NCBI RefSeq assembly: GCF_000517025.1
Contig: NZ_KI912094.1
Location: 146,013 to 210,012 of the forward strand
Origin: Halonatronum saccharophilum DSM 13868
Lineage (GTDB): Bacteria; Bacillota; Halanaerobiia; Halobacteroidales; Halobacteroidaceae
Direction: 5' to 3'
Length of the DNA: 64,000 nt
Part shown: positions 26,555-35,879 of the stretch, one piece after another
Layout of the letters: every line of letters begins with the position of its first letter
Position numbering within the stretch: the first letter of the stretch is position 1
Notes under the pieces: model-generated
What the model was told of the DNA's origin: nothing
Databases searched by the model: none
What the model saw: the letters and a program-made list of their open reading frames with translations, nothing else
Position numbers and translations under genes: made by a program

Positions 26555-26645
26555 GTTTACAGTGTATAATTCACAGTTTACAATTATGAATTAAATTCTT
26601 GAAGGTTTGAACTATATATTGTACACCGTACTCTGTAAACTAAAA
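26555..26645. repeat. Heptamer-armed palindromic element (AGTTTAC type)
   Basis: AGTTTAC-AGTGTAT-AATTCAC-AGTTTAC-AATTATG (26558-26592), with complement TTGTACACCGTACTCTGTAAACT (about 26617-26639). It lies inside the pst operon between pstC and pstS1. Confidence 0.8.
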
Positions 26646-26652
26646 TAGATTC

Positions 26653-27576
26653 TTAGTTTCCTAGTTGTCTTTGATTAAACTCTCTAAACTCTGGGCTTAC
26701 TGGGTAGAAACCAGTTTGAACTCCTACCTGTTGGCCCTCTTCACTTAAGGCAAAGTTAATATAATCTAATTGAGCCCCCTCTGGATTACCGTCTGTATAA
26801 TTGTATAATGGACGAGCAATTGGATACTTACCGCTCTCCACATTCTTTGAATCTAAAGGATTAACGTATTTTGAATCTTCATCTGCTGCCATGCTAAGAA
26901 CATTTAACCCACTTACTACATGATTATTCTGATCTACTGTATATCCAATACCACCATATCCTATAGCAAAGCTATCATTTCTAACACCTTCAATAATCTG
27001 AGCTGTTCCATTCATCTGCCTTACCTCATCAGAGAAATCTTCCTTGACTACATTATCTCTAAAGTAAACATAAGTTCCTGAGTTACTCTGCCTTCCATAC
27101 ATATTAATCTCTCCATCTGAACCACCTAACTCTGACCAGTTGGTGATATCCCCTCTAAAGATTGCTCCTACTTGATCTATTGTTAACTTTTCAACCCCTA
27201 CATTCTCATTTACAAATACTGCTAGTCCATCCATAGCAATGACTATCTCGAAGGGATCTACTCCATTATCATTGGCTTGTTCAATCTCTGAATCTCTCAT
27301 TGCCCTTGAAGAGTTGGCAATATCAACCCTATTATCTATCATAGCTGCGATTCCAGTTCCTGAACCCCCACCAGTTACTGATAATGTCACTTCATCTTGC
27401 CTCTCCATATATGCCTCTGCTAAGTTCTGTCCAAGGTTAACCATTGTATCTGAACCTCTTAGCTCTATATGAGTGTCATCTCCACCTTGACTACCACAAC
27501 CAACCAATAAAATTCCAACTAAAATTACAGTTATTAATGCAAATAAACCTCTCTTATTAAAAGATTTCATCTTCAA
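26653..27576 (-). CDS. pstS: Phosphate-binding lipoprotein PstS (copy 1)
   Basis: 307 aa. Signal peptide with lipobox LLVGC (Cys at about 27), so the protein is anchored on the outer face of the membrane. Phosphate-binding landmarks: ELRGSDTMVNL, TGGGSGTGIAAM, ANSSRAMRDSE, WSELGGSDGEI, YGRQSNSGTY. A four-repeat Pho box lies upstream at 27633-27671. It is followed by pstC, pstA, pstB and phoU. It is a clear paralogue of the PstS at 27941-28879. Confidence 0.95.
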   Translation of the reverse strand: MKMKSFNKRGLFALITVILVGILLVGCGSQGGDDTHIELRGSDTMVNLGQNLAEAYMERQDEVTLSVTGGGSGTGIAAMIDNRVDIANSSRAMRDSEIEQANDNGVDPFEIVIAMDGLAVFVNENVGVEKLTIDQVGAIFRGDITNWSELGGSDGEINMYGRQSNSGTYVYFRDNVVKEDFSDEVRQMNGTAQIIEGVRNDSFAIGYGGIGYTVDQNNHVVSGLNVLSMAADEDSKYVNPLDSKNVESGKYPIARPLYNYTDGNPEGAQLDYINFALSEEGQQVGVQTGFYPVSPEFREFNQRQLGN

Positions 27577-27632
27577 TTATTCCTCCTGTTACTTATATTA
27601 GTTTTAACGTCAATTAGAGTATAGCACCCCAC

Positions 27633-27671
27633 TGTTACAGCTAGATTAACGAATTGTTAAAACTGTGTTAA
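27633..27671 (-). promoter_or_regulatory. Pho box and extended -10 of pstS copy 1
   Basis: Minus strand: TTAACA, TTAACA, TTAATC and GTAACA at exact 11-bp spacing, followed by the extended -10 TGCTATACT. The four-hexamer, one-turn arrangement is the known PhoP-P activation site of Bacillus pst promoters, and it takes the place of a -35 box here. Confidence 0.9.
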
Positions 27672-27694
27672 CAAAATGGAATCAAGAATCAGTA

Positions 27695-27888
27695 AGTGAA
27701 GCTTTATTACTAGCTATGAGCCATGTGCCGTATGCTATGAGCTAGTTCAAAACCATAAGACCAAGGAACCCAACCCCTGTATGATAAGGTTTTGTAAAGT
27801 TTTTGATTTTGATTTTAGCTAACGGCACAAAGCACATGACTCATAGCTAAGTGGCACGATAGTGCCACTTAATTACTATAAAGTTTTA
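27695..27888. repeat. Heptamer-armed palindromic element (GAGCTAT type)
   Basis: End AGTGAAGCTTTATTACT; left arm GAGCCAT-GTGCCGT-ATGCTAT-GAGCTAG (27718-27745); right arm AGCTAAC-GGCACAA-AGCACAT-GACTCAT-AGCTAAG (27817-27851); end GTGGCACGATAGTGCCAC and ATTACTAT. One of the cleanest copies, in the gap between the two pstS genes. Confidence 0.87.
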
Positions 27889-27910
27889 GGTGACGGATAT
27901 CCGCCACCTA
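27887..27910 (-). terminator. Hairpin after pstS copy 2
   Basis: Stem TAGGTGGCGGATAT/ATCCGTCACCTA with one mismatch, 30 bp past the pstS2 stop. The T-tract on the minus strand is poor (AAAACTTTATAG), so termination may be partial. Confidence 0.6.
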
Positions 27911-27940
27911 TTTATTCTTTATTCTGTTCTTCTTTGACTA

Positions 27941-28879
27941 TTATTTGGGCATATTCTGCTCATTGATTCTTTGGAACTCTGGGCTAATTGGATAGAATCC
28001 AGTCTCAACAGCTACTTGTTGACCCTTATCGCTCATTACAAATTGAAGATATTCTAATACTGCTCCAGATGGCTCCCCATTTGTATAGTTATTTAAAGGT
28101 CTAGCCAATGGATAAGCACCTGTTGCTACATTTTGTGCATCTAATGGAGAAGCATACTCTGAGTTCTGGTCTAATGCTACATCAACTATCCCTAAACCGT
28201 CTCTCTCATTTCCACTGTCATCTACTGCATAACCTATACCTACATAACCGATTGCTGAACTATCTGCTCTAACTGCCTCTACTATCTGGGCAGTACCATT
28301 CATCTGCCTCTTAGCATCAGAAAAGTCATCCTTAACTACATTCTCTCTAAAGTAAACAAAAGTTCCTGAGTTGCTCTGTCTTCCGTACATAGTAATCTCC
28401 ATATCTGGTCCACCTAGCTCACTCCAGTTGGTGATATCCCCACGATAGATAGCACCAATTTGATCAAGAGTTAGATTTCTAACTGGGTTACTGTCATTTA
28501 CGATAGCAGCCAAACCATCCATTGCAATTATATACCTATAAACCTCTACACCATTTGCTCTTGCTTGTTGAATCTCAGAATCACTCATATCCCTTGAAAC
28601 ATTAGCAATATCAATCTCATTATTAATCATAGCTGCAACTCCTGTTCCAGAACCTCCACCAGTTACTGATATATCATAGTCATACTCATCCATAAAGGCT
28701 TCAGCCAAGGCTTGAGAGATATTTACCATTGTATCGGATCCTCTAACCTGTGCATAGGTCTGCTCTGCATCTCTTCTAAAGAAGTTGAAAAAAGCATCCA
28801 CCTCTCCACTCAAGCTGAATACAACTCCAACACTTAACATCAATACTAAAGCTAAAGTAAGACTTCTCTTCTTAAACAT
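27941..28879 (-). CDS. pstS: Phosphate-binding protein PstS (copy 2)
   Basis: 312 aa. The signal peptide (about 1-29) lacks a lipobox cysteine and could be cleaved after VDA, so this copy may be secreted or released, unlike the lipoprotein copy 1. Binding landmarks are conserved: QVRGSDTMVNI, TGGGSGTGVAAM, ANVSRDMSDSE, WSELGGPDMEI, YGRQSNSGTF. It has its own four-repeat Pho box (28955-28993). It lies between phoR and pstS1. Confidence 0.94.
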   Translation of the reverse strand: MFKKRSLTLALVLMLSVGVVFSLSGEVDAFFNFFRRDAEQTYAQVRGSDTMVNISQALAEAFMDEYDYDISVTGGGSGTGVAAMINNEIDIANVSRDMSDSEIQQARANGVEVYRYIIAMDGLAAIVNDSNPVRNLTLDQIGAIYRGDITNWSELGGPDMEITMYGRQSNSGTFVYFRENVVKDDFSDAKRQMNGTAQIVEAVRADSSAIGYVGIGYAVDDSGNERDGLGIVDVALDQNSEYASPLDAQNVATGAYPLARPLNNYTNGEPSGAVLEYLQFVMSDKGQQVAVETGFYPISPEFQRINEQNMPK

Positions 28880-28954
28880 TAATAATTCCCCCTTAAATTT
28901 GATTGATTTTTATGTATCACTTTCAGCTACTTTAACAAGAGTATAGCATCTTAT

Positions 28955-28993
28955 TATTACAGACAAATGAATATAATGTTAACATACTGTTAA
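28955..28993 (-). promoter_or_regulatory. Pho box and extended -10 of pstS copy 2
   Basis: Minus strand: TTAACA, TTAACA, TTCATT and GTAATA at exact 11-bp spacing, then TGCTATACT as at copy 1. It starts 6 bp after the phoR terminator stem. Confidence 0.9.
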
Positions 28994-28998
28994 AATAA

Positions 28999-29040
28999 AA
29001 AAGTATAAGTTTATCGCTTTTGCGATAAACTTATACTTTT
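28999..29040 (-). terminator. Terminator overlapping the phoR stop
   Basis: Stem AAAAGTATAAGTTTATCGC/GCGATAAACTTATACTTTT with a four-base loop, then TTTTTTATTTTAA. The last phoR codons lie within the stem. Confidence 0.9.
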
Positions 29041-30800
29041 GTTAATTCTATAATAAATTTAGTCCCTTTATCAACTTCACTCTCCACTTCTATCTTACCC
29101 TTATGGTCTTCAACAATATGCTTTACTATCGATAAGCCAAGTCCTGTTCCACCCAATTTTCTAGCCCTTGCCTTATCCACTCGGTAGAATCTTTCAAAGA
29201 CCCTAGGTAGGTCTTTTTGAGGAATACCAATCCCATCATCCTCCACCTCTATGACTAAACTATTATCTTTTAGATAACTTCCTACCCTAACTTGCCCACC
29301 TTCTGGAGTATATTTTATAGCATTATCTACAAGGTTAATCAACAACCTAGATATCTGATCTTTATTCCCTTTTATCTGATAGTACTCATAAGAAAGATCA
29401 AGAACTATATCTATACCCTTCTTAGCTGCTTTATCCTCTAATAAGCAGATGGTATTGGCAATTTGAGTTACTATATCTATATCCTCTTGCACAAAATAAT
29501 CACTCTTAGATTCAATCTTTGATAATTCTAGCAAATCACCTATTAATCGATCTAAACGATTAGTTTCCTGGCTTACTATATTTAAGAAGGAATCATAAGT
29601 CTCATAATCTGGCTTAGTATCTAAAAGGGTCTCTACATAACCTTTTATCGAAGTTAATGGAGTCTTTAACTCATGAGATACATTACCAACAAACTCAGTT
29701 CTCATCTGCTCTAAGCGCCTAAGCTCTGTAACATCCCTTAATACTCCTACAGCACCGACAATCATTTGTTGGCCCTTAATTGGTGCAATCTGCACCCTAA
29801 ATATCCTCTTTTGTGGGAGTAATATCTCTATCTCTTCCATTATAAATTGATTGTCTCTAAGGTCTCTATTCATCAGCTCATCTAGCTTATGATTTTTAGT
29901 AACCTGGATAATTGATTTATTTAGAACCTCCTCCTCCTTAATACCAAATATCTTCTGTGCTGCAGAGTTAAAGAGGATTATCTTCCCTTTATTATCAATG
30001 GCAATCACACCATCACCGATACTTGTTACTATAGCCTCCACCTTATTCTTCTCATTTGATATCTCTTCAACCTTCTCTTTAACCTTATTGACCATATGAT
30101 TAAACATAGAAGCAAGCCTACCTACTTCATCATTGGTATTAACCACTATATTTTGATCTAAGTAACCATTTGCTATCCGTTCAGCTGCCCAAGTGATGGA
30201 TCTAATAGGATCAGTTATTTTAGTAATTAGCTTCAAAGCCAAGAATAAAGATATTAAAATTGCTATTATCCCAGCTCTAAATAAAACTACCCATATATCT
30301 ATATATATATACCATAACTCCTCAAGGTTTATTGCTATCCTCAATATCTCTTTGGTCTGATTATCCCTAATTATAGGTATAGCTACATACTTCATCTCTC
30401 TATCTACTGTAGAGCTATACCTAATTTCCTTCCCTATCCCCTCTGTCAAAACCTCTTGAACTTCAGGTCTATAAAGGTGGTTCTCCATCCTTGCTGGGTC
30501 CTCTTGAGAGTCAGCCAAAACCTCACCTCTAATATCCATTACCGTTATTCTCTTCTCTAAATCTTCTCCATATCTATTTATTGATCTATTTAACTGCTCA
30601 TAATCATCTTCTTTAAGTTGCTCTTCAATCAAACCAGATACTAAATTTAATTCTTTAATTAAATTCTCCTGAATAGTCTCTGTAAAGTAATCTTGCAATG
30701 ACCTTTGTACAAAAAAACCAGCGAATATAAGTATTCCAAAGATCAATCCTATATAAACCACAAGAATCTTCCACTTTATACTTTCTAATTTTTCTAACAT
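29031..30800 (-). CDS. phoR: Phosphate-sensing histidine kinase PhoR
   Basis: 589 aa. Two membrane helices (about 11-30 and 168-190) enclose an extracytoplasmic sensor region of about 135 residues. Next come a HAMP linker (ITDPIRSITWAAERIANGYLDQ), a PAS domain (about 255-360), the HisKA motif VGNVSHELKTPLTSIKGY (phospho-His about 376) and the ATPase motifs NLVDNAIKY, VEDDGIGIP, GGTGLGLSIV. It phosphorylates PhoP under phosphate limitation. 24 bp after phoP. Confidence 0.93.
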   Translation of the reverse strand: MLEKLESIKWKILVVYIGLIFGILIFAGFFVQRSLQDYFTETIQENLIKELNLVSGLIEEQLKEDDYEQLNRSINRYGEDLEKRITVMDIRGEVLADSQEDPARMENHLYRPEVQEVLTEGIGKEIRYSSTVDREMKYVAIPIIRDNQTKEILRIAINLEELWYIYIDIWVVLFRAGIIAILISLFLALKLITKITDPIRSITWAAERIANGYLDQNIVVNTNDEVGRLASMFNHMVNKVKEKVEEISNEKNKVEAIVTSIGDGVIAIDNKGKIILFNSAAQKIFGIKEEEVLNKSIIQVTKNHKLDELMNRDLRDNQFIMEEIEILLPQKRIFRVQIAPIKGQQMIVGAVGVLRDVTELRRLEQMRTEFVGNVSHELKTPLTSIKGYVETLLDTKPDYETYDSFLNIVSQETNRLDRLIGDLLELSKIESKSDYFVQEDIDIVTQIANTICLLEDKAAKKGIDIVLDLSYEYYQIKGNKDQISRLLINLVDNAIKYTPEGGQVRVGSYLKDNSLVIEVEDDGIGIPQKDLPRVFERFYRVDKARARKLGGTGLGLSIVKHIVEDHKGKIEVESEVDKGTKFIIELTKV

Positions 30801-30823
30801 TATAAGAGCTCCTCACCTTAGTA

Positions 30824-31516
30824 TTACAGATCCTTCAGCTTATATCCCACTCCCCTAACTGTTGAGATATAATCATCTTCACTCCATTCTTCAATCTTCT
30901 TTCTTAGCCTTCTAATATGGACATCTACAGTTCTGGTATCACCATGATAGTCATAACCCCAAATCTCTTGAAGAAGATAATCTCTAGAAAAGACTTGGCC
31001 AGGGTGCGATAAGAAAATAGCCATTAAATCAAACTCCTTTGGAGTTAAGTCAAGTTCATTACCTTTGATTTCAACCTTATACTTATCTAAATCTAATTGG
31101 AGATCCTTTACCCTGACTATACTCTTTTTAGTATTGTTCTTAGTATTGGCCCTTCTTAAGATAGCCTTAACTCTAGCAATTAACTCCCTAGGACTAAAAG
31201 GCTTGGTTACATAATCATCTGCTCCCATCTCTAGCCCTAATACCTTATCTAACTCTTCACTCTTTGCTGTTAGCATGATTATAGGAAGTTTAGAGTATTG
31301 ATTATTACCCCTAATCTTACGACAGACCTCTAAACCATCGACCTTGGGAAGCATTAAGTCAAGAATAACTAACTTTGGTTTCTCTATATCTACCTCCTCC
31401 AAAGCCTTCTCTCCATCATAGGCTGCGATAACCTCATAACCTTCCTTTTCTAGGTTGAATTTAATAAGTTGTACTATATTCTCTTCATCATCTACTACCA
31501 ATATCTTATTAGACAT
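30824..31516 (-). CDS. phoP: Phosphate response regulator PhoP
   Basis: 230 aa OmpR/PhoB class. Receiver domain with DDEE acidic pocket, phospho-Asp in LVILDLMLPKVDG (about 53), switch Thr in IIMLTAKS and Lys in YVTKPFSP; the C-terminal winged helix contains LTPKEFDLM and DTRTVDVHIRRLRKKI. Its binding sites are the Pho boxes at 27633-27671 and 28955-28993. The assignment rests on family plus the adjacent PhoR and pst genes. Confidence 0.95.
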   Translation of the reverse strand: MSNKILVVDDEENIVQLIKFNLEKEGYEVIAAYDGEKALEEVDIEKPKLVILDLMLPKVDGLEVCRKIRGNNQYSKLPIIMLTAKSEELDKVLGLEMGADDYVTKPFSPRELIARVKAILRRANTKNNTKKSIVRVKDLQLDLDKYKVEIKGNELDLTPKEFDLMAIFLSHPGQVFSRDYLLQEIWGYDYHGDTRTVDVHIRRLRKKIEEWSEDDYISTVRGVGYKLKDL

Positions 31517-31643
31517 AAGTTATCCCCCGTTCTTATAATTTACTCCATTATATATTATTCTTATATTCTTGAGATTTAATTAATCTCCTTCTCTTAACAT
31601 TGAAAGTAATACTTTATCACTATTAAACCTATATTATAGTAAA

Positions 31644-31673
31644 AAGTCCAATGCCATCACTGGCATTGGACTT
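31644..31673 (-). terminator. Terminator after argH
   Basis: Stem AAGTCCAATGCCA/TGGCATTGGACTT, loop of 4, then TTTTTACT on the minus strand. 6 bp past the argH stop. Confidence 0.92.
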
Positions 31674-31678
31674 CTAAA

Positions 31679-33052
31679 TCAACTTAATTCCTTCTTCTCT
31701 TGCGCTATTACCCGCTCAATCTCTTTTCTCGCTGGTCCACCTATAGTATCCCTAGCATCGACACAAGTCTCTATAGCAATTGTATGGTAGATATCCTCTT
31801 CAAAGACAGAAGAGAACTCCTTCCATTCCTCCATCGTAAGCTCCAAAAGGTTCTTTCCATTTTGAATACAATAGAAAACAGCCTTCCCTACTACCTCATG
31901 GGCCTCTCTAAAGGGAATATCCTTATCTACAAGATAATCGGCTACATCGGTAGCATTTACAAAGCCACCTTCAGTAGACTCCTTCATCTTATGGGCATTA
32001 AAGGTTGTATTTGCCATCATTCGAGCAAAAATCTCTAAACTAACCTTTAAGGTATCTACAGTATCAAATAAACCTTCCTTATCCTCTTGCATATCTTTGT
32101 TGTAAGCTAAGGTTAAGCCCTTCATAGTTACAAGAAGTTGCATTAGATTTCCATAAACCCTTCCACTCTTTCCTCTAATCAACTCAGGAATATCAGGGTT
32201 CTTCTTTTGAGGCATGATACTACTTCCTGTACAGAAGGCATCCGAGATATTGACAAAGTCAAATTCTGAAGATGACCAAATAATCAACTCTTCACTAAAT
32301 CGGCTTAGGTGCATCATCAAGGTAGCACCAGCAGATAAGAACTCTATAGCAAAATCACGATCACTTACTGCATCCATACTATTTTGACTAACCCCATCAA
32401 AGCCTAACTCCTTAGCGACAAATTCTCTATCTATTGGGAACTTAGTCCCTGCTAAGGCACCAGAACCTAGAGGTAGAATATTGACCCTCTTATAACAATC
32501 TGTTAATCGATCATAATCTCGCTTAAACTTCTGCTGATAAGCAATTAAATGATGGGCCAACCTAATGGGCTGCGCCCTCTGTAGATGAGTATAGCTAGGC
32601 ATAAGGATATCGATATTATCCTCAGCTAACTCCAATAAAACAGACTGAAGCTGCTTAATCAACTCCTTAATCTCTTCTATCTGCTCCCTTAGATAAAGCC
32701 TAATATCTAAGGCCACCTGATCATTTCTACTTCTAGCAGTATGTAACTTTCCACCAACAGGGCCAACCTTGTCGGTCAACCTCTTCTCTATATTCATATG
32801 TATATCCTCTAACTCAACGCTAAACTCAAACTTACCTTCCTCAACCTCTTTTAAGATTTCTTTTAATCCATCTATAATCGTCTCGCTATCTTCCTTGGAT
32901 ATAATATCACACTTGGCCAGCATCTTGGCATGAGCCATACTCCCTTGGATATCATACTTGGCCAGCTTATAATCAAAGCCGATAGAGGCATTAAACTCCT
33001 CAACCAGCTTGTCCGTATCCTCTTGAAACCTACCACTCCATAACTTCATCAT
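31679..33052 (-). CDS. argH: Argininosuccinate lyase
   Basis: 457 aa. It splits argininosuccinate to arginine and fumarate. Fumarase-superfamily signature [12 protein letters not shown] (about 277), plus [13 protein letters not shown] and HLQRAQPI. The start at 33052 has a GAGGTGA site. It lies downstream of argG and a short GNAT gene; a repeat element occupies the GNAT-argH gap. Confidence 0.97.
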   Translation of the reverse strand: MMKLWSGRFQEDTDKLVEEFNASIGFDYKLAKYDIQGSMAHAKMLAKCDIISKEDSETIIDGLKEILKEVEEGKFEFSVELEDIHMNIEKRLTDKVGPVGGKLHTARSRNDQVALDIRLYLREQIEEIKELIKQLQSVLLELAEDNIDILMPSYTHLQRAQPIRLAHHLIAYQQKFKRDYDRLTDCYKRVNILPLGSGALAGTKFPIDREFVAKELGFDGVSQNSMDAVSDRDFAIEFLSAGATLMMHLSRFSEELIIWSSSEFDFVNISDAFCTGSSIMPQKKNPDIPELIRGKSGRVYGNLMQLLVTMKGLTLAYNKDMQEDKEGLFDTVDTLKVSLEIFARMMANTTFNAHKMKESTEGGFVNATDVADYLVDKDIPFREAHEVVGKAVFYCIQNGKNLLELTMEEWKEFSSVFEEDIYHTIAIETCVDARDTIGGPARKEIERVIAQEKKELS

Positions 33053-33069
33053 CTCACCCCTCTTTTAGA

Positions 33070-33187
33070 TCAATTAATAGTTAAAGATTAAGAATTAATA
33101 ATTTAAGACCAAAGATTTTTAAATCTTAAATTATTTTAATCTAAAAGGTTTATAACTCTTAATTCTTAACTGTTAATTCTTAATTGT
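33070..33187. repeat. Heptamer-armed element (TTAAGAA type) entering the GNAT gene
   Basis: Arms TAATAGT-TAAAGAT-TAAGAAT-TAATAAT and the complement with CTTAATTCTTAACTGTTAA. The right arm reaches into the coding end of the GNAT gene: its last codons and TAA stop (33166-33168) are element sequence. Confidence 0.75.
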
Positions 33188-33639
33188 TTTGTTAGTTTCG
33201 CTCTATCATAGTCATCGTCTTGGCTTACTTCTTCAATCTTGTATCCTAAGTTTTGATAAAAGTTCAATAAGTTCTTTAGTTCATAGGGAGAGTATAGGGT
33301 TATTGACTTGCCATCGTTGGTCCTGACTCTTTTTTCAACTTCTTTGAGCAAGGTACTTCCTATATTTAAACTTCTATACTCCTTTAAAACTCCTAAACGT
33401 ATCAATCCATATTCTCCATCTTCTAATGGATAATATCTAAGAGATCCGACTGCCTTTCCATCCAACCAAGCAATCAAGACCTCCTTATTAATTATATCCA
33501 TCTTCACATCCTCATAATCCTCTAACAAAGATGGAGTTGTCTTAAAAGTGGGAGATTGGGCATAATCACTAAAGCACTCCTTAGTTAATTCAAAGACCAA
33601 CTTTGCATCTTCCTCTTTAGCCACTCTAATATTGATCAT
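33166..33639 (-). CDS. GNAT family N-acetyltransferase between argG and argH
   Basis: 157 aa from the ATG at 33639 with a GAGAGGG site; the ATG at 33654 has none. A GNAT fold with acetyl-CoA loop VLKEYRSLNIGSTLL (about 92) and a C-terminal NFYQNLGYKIEEV motif. Position in an arginine operon suggests an N-acetylglutamate synthase (short ArgA type, sometimes fused to ArgH in other bacteria), but no substrate-specific residue was recognised. Its C-terminal residues come from a repeat element. Confidence 0.75.
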   Translation of the reverse strand: MINIRVAKEEDAKLVFELTKECFSDYAQSPTFKTTPSLLEDYEDVKMDIINKEVLIAWLDGKAVGSLRYYPLEDGEYGLIRLGVLKEYRSLNIGSTLLKEVEKRVRTNDGKSITLYSPYELKNLLNFYQNLGYKIEEVSQDDDYDRAKLTKQLRINS

Positions 33640-33670
33640 AACCCTCTCCTCCATCCCATTTAATTAAAGA

Positions 33671-34879
33671 TTAATTATCTCCATTTACAGTACCATTGAC
33701 CTTTAAAGATAGACCAAATAACTCAATAAACCCTACTGCTGCCTCGTGGTTGAAGGTATCAGACTTCTCATAAGTAGCTAAGTTCTCTTGATACAATGAA
33801 TTATCTGATTTTCTTCCAACAACAGTTGCATTACCTTTATATAATTTTACTTTTACAGTTCCATTAACATACTTTTGAGTAGTATCAATAAAGGCATCTA
33901 ATGCCTTCTTTAAAGGAGAGAACCACTGTCCATAATAGACTAACTCACTATACTTTTGTGCTACTAGCTCTTTGTAGTGATAAGTCTCTCTATCTAATAC
34001 CAAATCCTCTAAGTGTCTGTGTGCATCTATTAATAAAGTACCTGCTGGGGCTTCATATATCTCTCTTGATTTAATTCCTACCAATCTATTCTCTACCATA
34101 TCAATTCTTCCTACCCCATGCTTACCTGCAACCTCGTTAAGCTTTGCTACTAATTGGACTGGACCTAATTCTTCACCATTTATAGCAACTGGCTCTCCTT
34201 TTTCAAAAGTAATATCTAAGTACTCTGCTTGATCTGGCGCATCTTCAGGAGCAGTAGTAATCTGATAAACCTCTGCTGGTGGTTCTGCCCAAGGATCCTC
34301 TAGAATTCCACACTCAATACTAACTCCCCATAAGTTTCTATCTATACTATAAGGGCTCTCCTTAGTAGCACCAACAGGGATATTATGTTTAGCTGCATAC
34401 TCAATCTCTTCACTTCTTGAACCAAACTCCCACTCTCTTAATGGAGCAACTATCTCAATTCCTGGGGCCAACGCCTGAAAAGATACATCAAAGCGAACCT
34501 GGTCATTTCCCTTTCCAGTACATCCATGGGCTACTGCATCTGCCCCCTCTTTTTTGGCAATATCGATCATCTTCTTAGCAATCAAAGGTCTAGAATAAGC
34601 AGTCGCTAAAGGATACTTCCCTTCATATAAACAACCTGCCTTTAAACCTTTAAATACATACTCTTTCATAAACTCTTCTTTTAAATCTTCAATATAGATT
34701 TTAGAAGCACCTGTATTTAATGCTTTCTCCTTTAATGGGGCTAAATCTTCATTCTGCCCAACATCTGCAGCAAAGCAGATAACCTCTACATCATACTTAT
34801 CTTGTAGCCATTTAATTGCTACCGAGGTATCTAAACCTCCCGAATATGCCATTACAACCTTATTTAATTTCTTACTCAT
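33671..34879 (-). CDS. argG: Argininosuccinate synthase
   Basis: 402 aa. It joins citrulline and aspartate with ATP. N-terminal PP-loop [15 protein letters not shown], then [15 protein letters not shown] (about 118), [15 protein letters not shown] and the [11 protein letters not shown]-type tail. First gene of argG-GNAT-argH. The promoter at 34942-34970 overlaps an ARG-box-like sequence. Its partner argF lies 16 kb away under a similar operator. Confidence 0.97.
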   Translation of the reverse strand: MSKKLNKVVMAYSGGLDTSVAIKWLQDKYDVEVICFAADVGQNEDLAPLKEKALNTGASKIYIEDLKEEFMKEYVFKGLKAGCLYEGKYPLATAYSRPLIAKKMIDIAKKEGADAVAHGCTGKGNDQVRFDVSFQALAPGIEIVAPLREWEFGSRSEEIEYAAKHNIPVGATKESPYSIDRNLWGVSIECGILEDPWAEPPAEVYQITTAPEDAPDQAEYLDITFEKGEPVAINGEELGPVQLVAKLNEVAGKHGVGRIDMVENRLVGIKSREIYEAPAGTLLIDAHRHLEDLVLDRETYHYKELVAQKYSELVYYGQWFSPLKKALDAFIDTTQKYVNGTVKVKLYKGNATVVGRKSDNSLYQENLATYEKSDTFNHEAAVGFIELFGLSLKVNGTVNGDN

Positions 34880-34941
34880 ATTAAACTCCTCCTTTTTATA
34901 TTTAAGTTCGACAATTAATTATTTTCACCTTCGTTAGTATG

Positions 34942-34970
34942 ATTATACATCTTGATGTATAAAAATTCAA
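34942..34970 (-). promoter_or_regulatory. argG promoter with ARG-box-like operator
   Basis: Minus strand TTGAAT (34965-34970), 17-bp spacer, TATAAT (34942-34947). TGAATTTTTATACA (34956-34969) fits the ArgR consensus TGAATnnnnATTCA with one mismatch. Within the spacer region, ATACATC-AA-GATGTAT is an additional inverted repeat. Confidence 0.75.
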
Positions 34971-35059
34971 CAAAAGGATTAAAGTCTAAATTTTCTGACA
35001 ACTATACTGCTTTGCTAATTCTTTAATATATCTAAAATATAAGTTAATTTGAGCTTTTG

Positions 35060-35130
35060 AACTATATTAGTACCAATTCGTGTTCATTGGTGGTTCCAAC
35101 CAGTTCTTAATTCTTTTCTTTTTAAATTCT
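35060..35130. repeat. Fragment of GTTCATTCGTGG-type repeat
   Basis: TTCGTGTTCATTGGTGGTT followed by CCAACCAGTTCTTAATTC. The same sequence with small changes occurs at 61215-61255, where the opposite arm is also present. Confidence 0.55.
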
Positions 35131-35561
35131 TAATTCTCAACTGAAATTTTACACTTAGGACAGATTCCATACATGTTCATCCTATGCTCTAGGATTGTAT
35201 AATCTGTCTCCTTCTTTAATTCATCTTCAAAATCCTTCAAAGGGCAATCTAAAGGGGTTATATCATCACACTTAATACAAATTAGGTGATGATGATGCCC
35301 CCTATCTGCTAATTCAAACCACTTTTCCTTATCGCTTAAAGTAACACTTTTTAAAAACCCTTCCTTCTCAAATCTATTAAGATTTCTATAGACAGTAGAT
35401 AGTCTCAACTTAGAATCTTTATTATCCAATCTATTAAAGATTTCTTGTGCCGAAATGGGCCTCTTAGCATCTATTAAGACCTTCAAGATATTAGATCTCT
35501 GCTTGGTTAATCTGATACCTTTATCCTTCAACCTCTCCTCTAATAAAAATAGTTTGTCCAT
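35130..35561 (-). CDS. Fur family metalloregulator
   Basis: 143 aa. N-terminal winged helix (TKQRSNILKVLIDAKRPISAQEIF, STVYRNLNRFEKEGFLK) and a dimer domain with RGHHHHLICIKCDDI plus the second CxxC, CPKC; these hold structural zinc. An additional Cys (LDC) and the HHHH stretch leave Zur, Fur and PerR all possible. Zur/Fur-like palindromes at the znuA, flavodoxin and HD-GYP promoters are plausible targets. It is transcribed alone, 250 bp after argG on the same strand. Confidence 0.88.
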   Translation of the reverse strand: MDKLFLLEERLKDKGIRLTKQRSNILKVLIDAKRPISAQEIFNRLDNKDSKLRLSTVYRNLNRFEKEGFLKSVTLSDKEKWFELADRGHHHHLICIKCDDITPLDCPLKDFEDELKKETDYTILEHRMNMYGICPKCKISVEN

Positions 35562-35639
35562 TATTATCCCTCTTTTAATTTGATTATGATACTTATCTAT
35601 TTTTAGTATACCTAAAATTACATAATAAATAAAGGAGAT

Positions 35640-35815
35640 TTAGTAATAAAGCTAGCTTTATTACTATAGCCATCAGCTATCTGCTAAAACCTTTAAGTCA
35701 AACCACTAAATCTGACTAACCACTCGACCAAACTTTTTCATTTTTTATGCTCTAATCGGCTCTTATCAGATCTAATCAGCTGCTGGACCTTTGCCCTTTA
35801 ATTACTATAGTATTA
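35640..35815. repeat. Heptamer-armed element, decayed
   Basis: Starts TAGTAATAAAGCTAGCTTTATTACTATA (palindromic, 35641-35668), then AGCCATC-AGCTATC-TGCT. It ends ATTACTATAGTATTAAT near 35800. An AATCTGCG-type fragment (CGGCTCTTATCAGATC) lies inside. Confidence 0.65.
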
Positions 35816-35832
35816 ATACCGCTGAAATAAGA

Positions 35833-35862
35833 CAGGGCCAACGATTTAAATCGTTGGCCCTG
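35833..35862. terminator. Perfect 15-bp palindrome built from two inverted GGGCCAAC octamers
   Basis: CAGGGCCAACGATTT and its exact complement. It lies downstream of the frameshifted serine hydrolase. There is no clean T-tract (TGTCTTATTTC on the minus strand). The stem carries the over-represented octamer on each side. Confidence 0.6.
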
Positions 35863-35879
35863 CAAATATAAGTATATCT

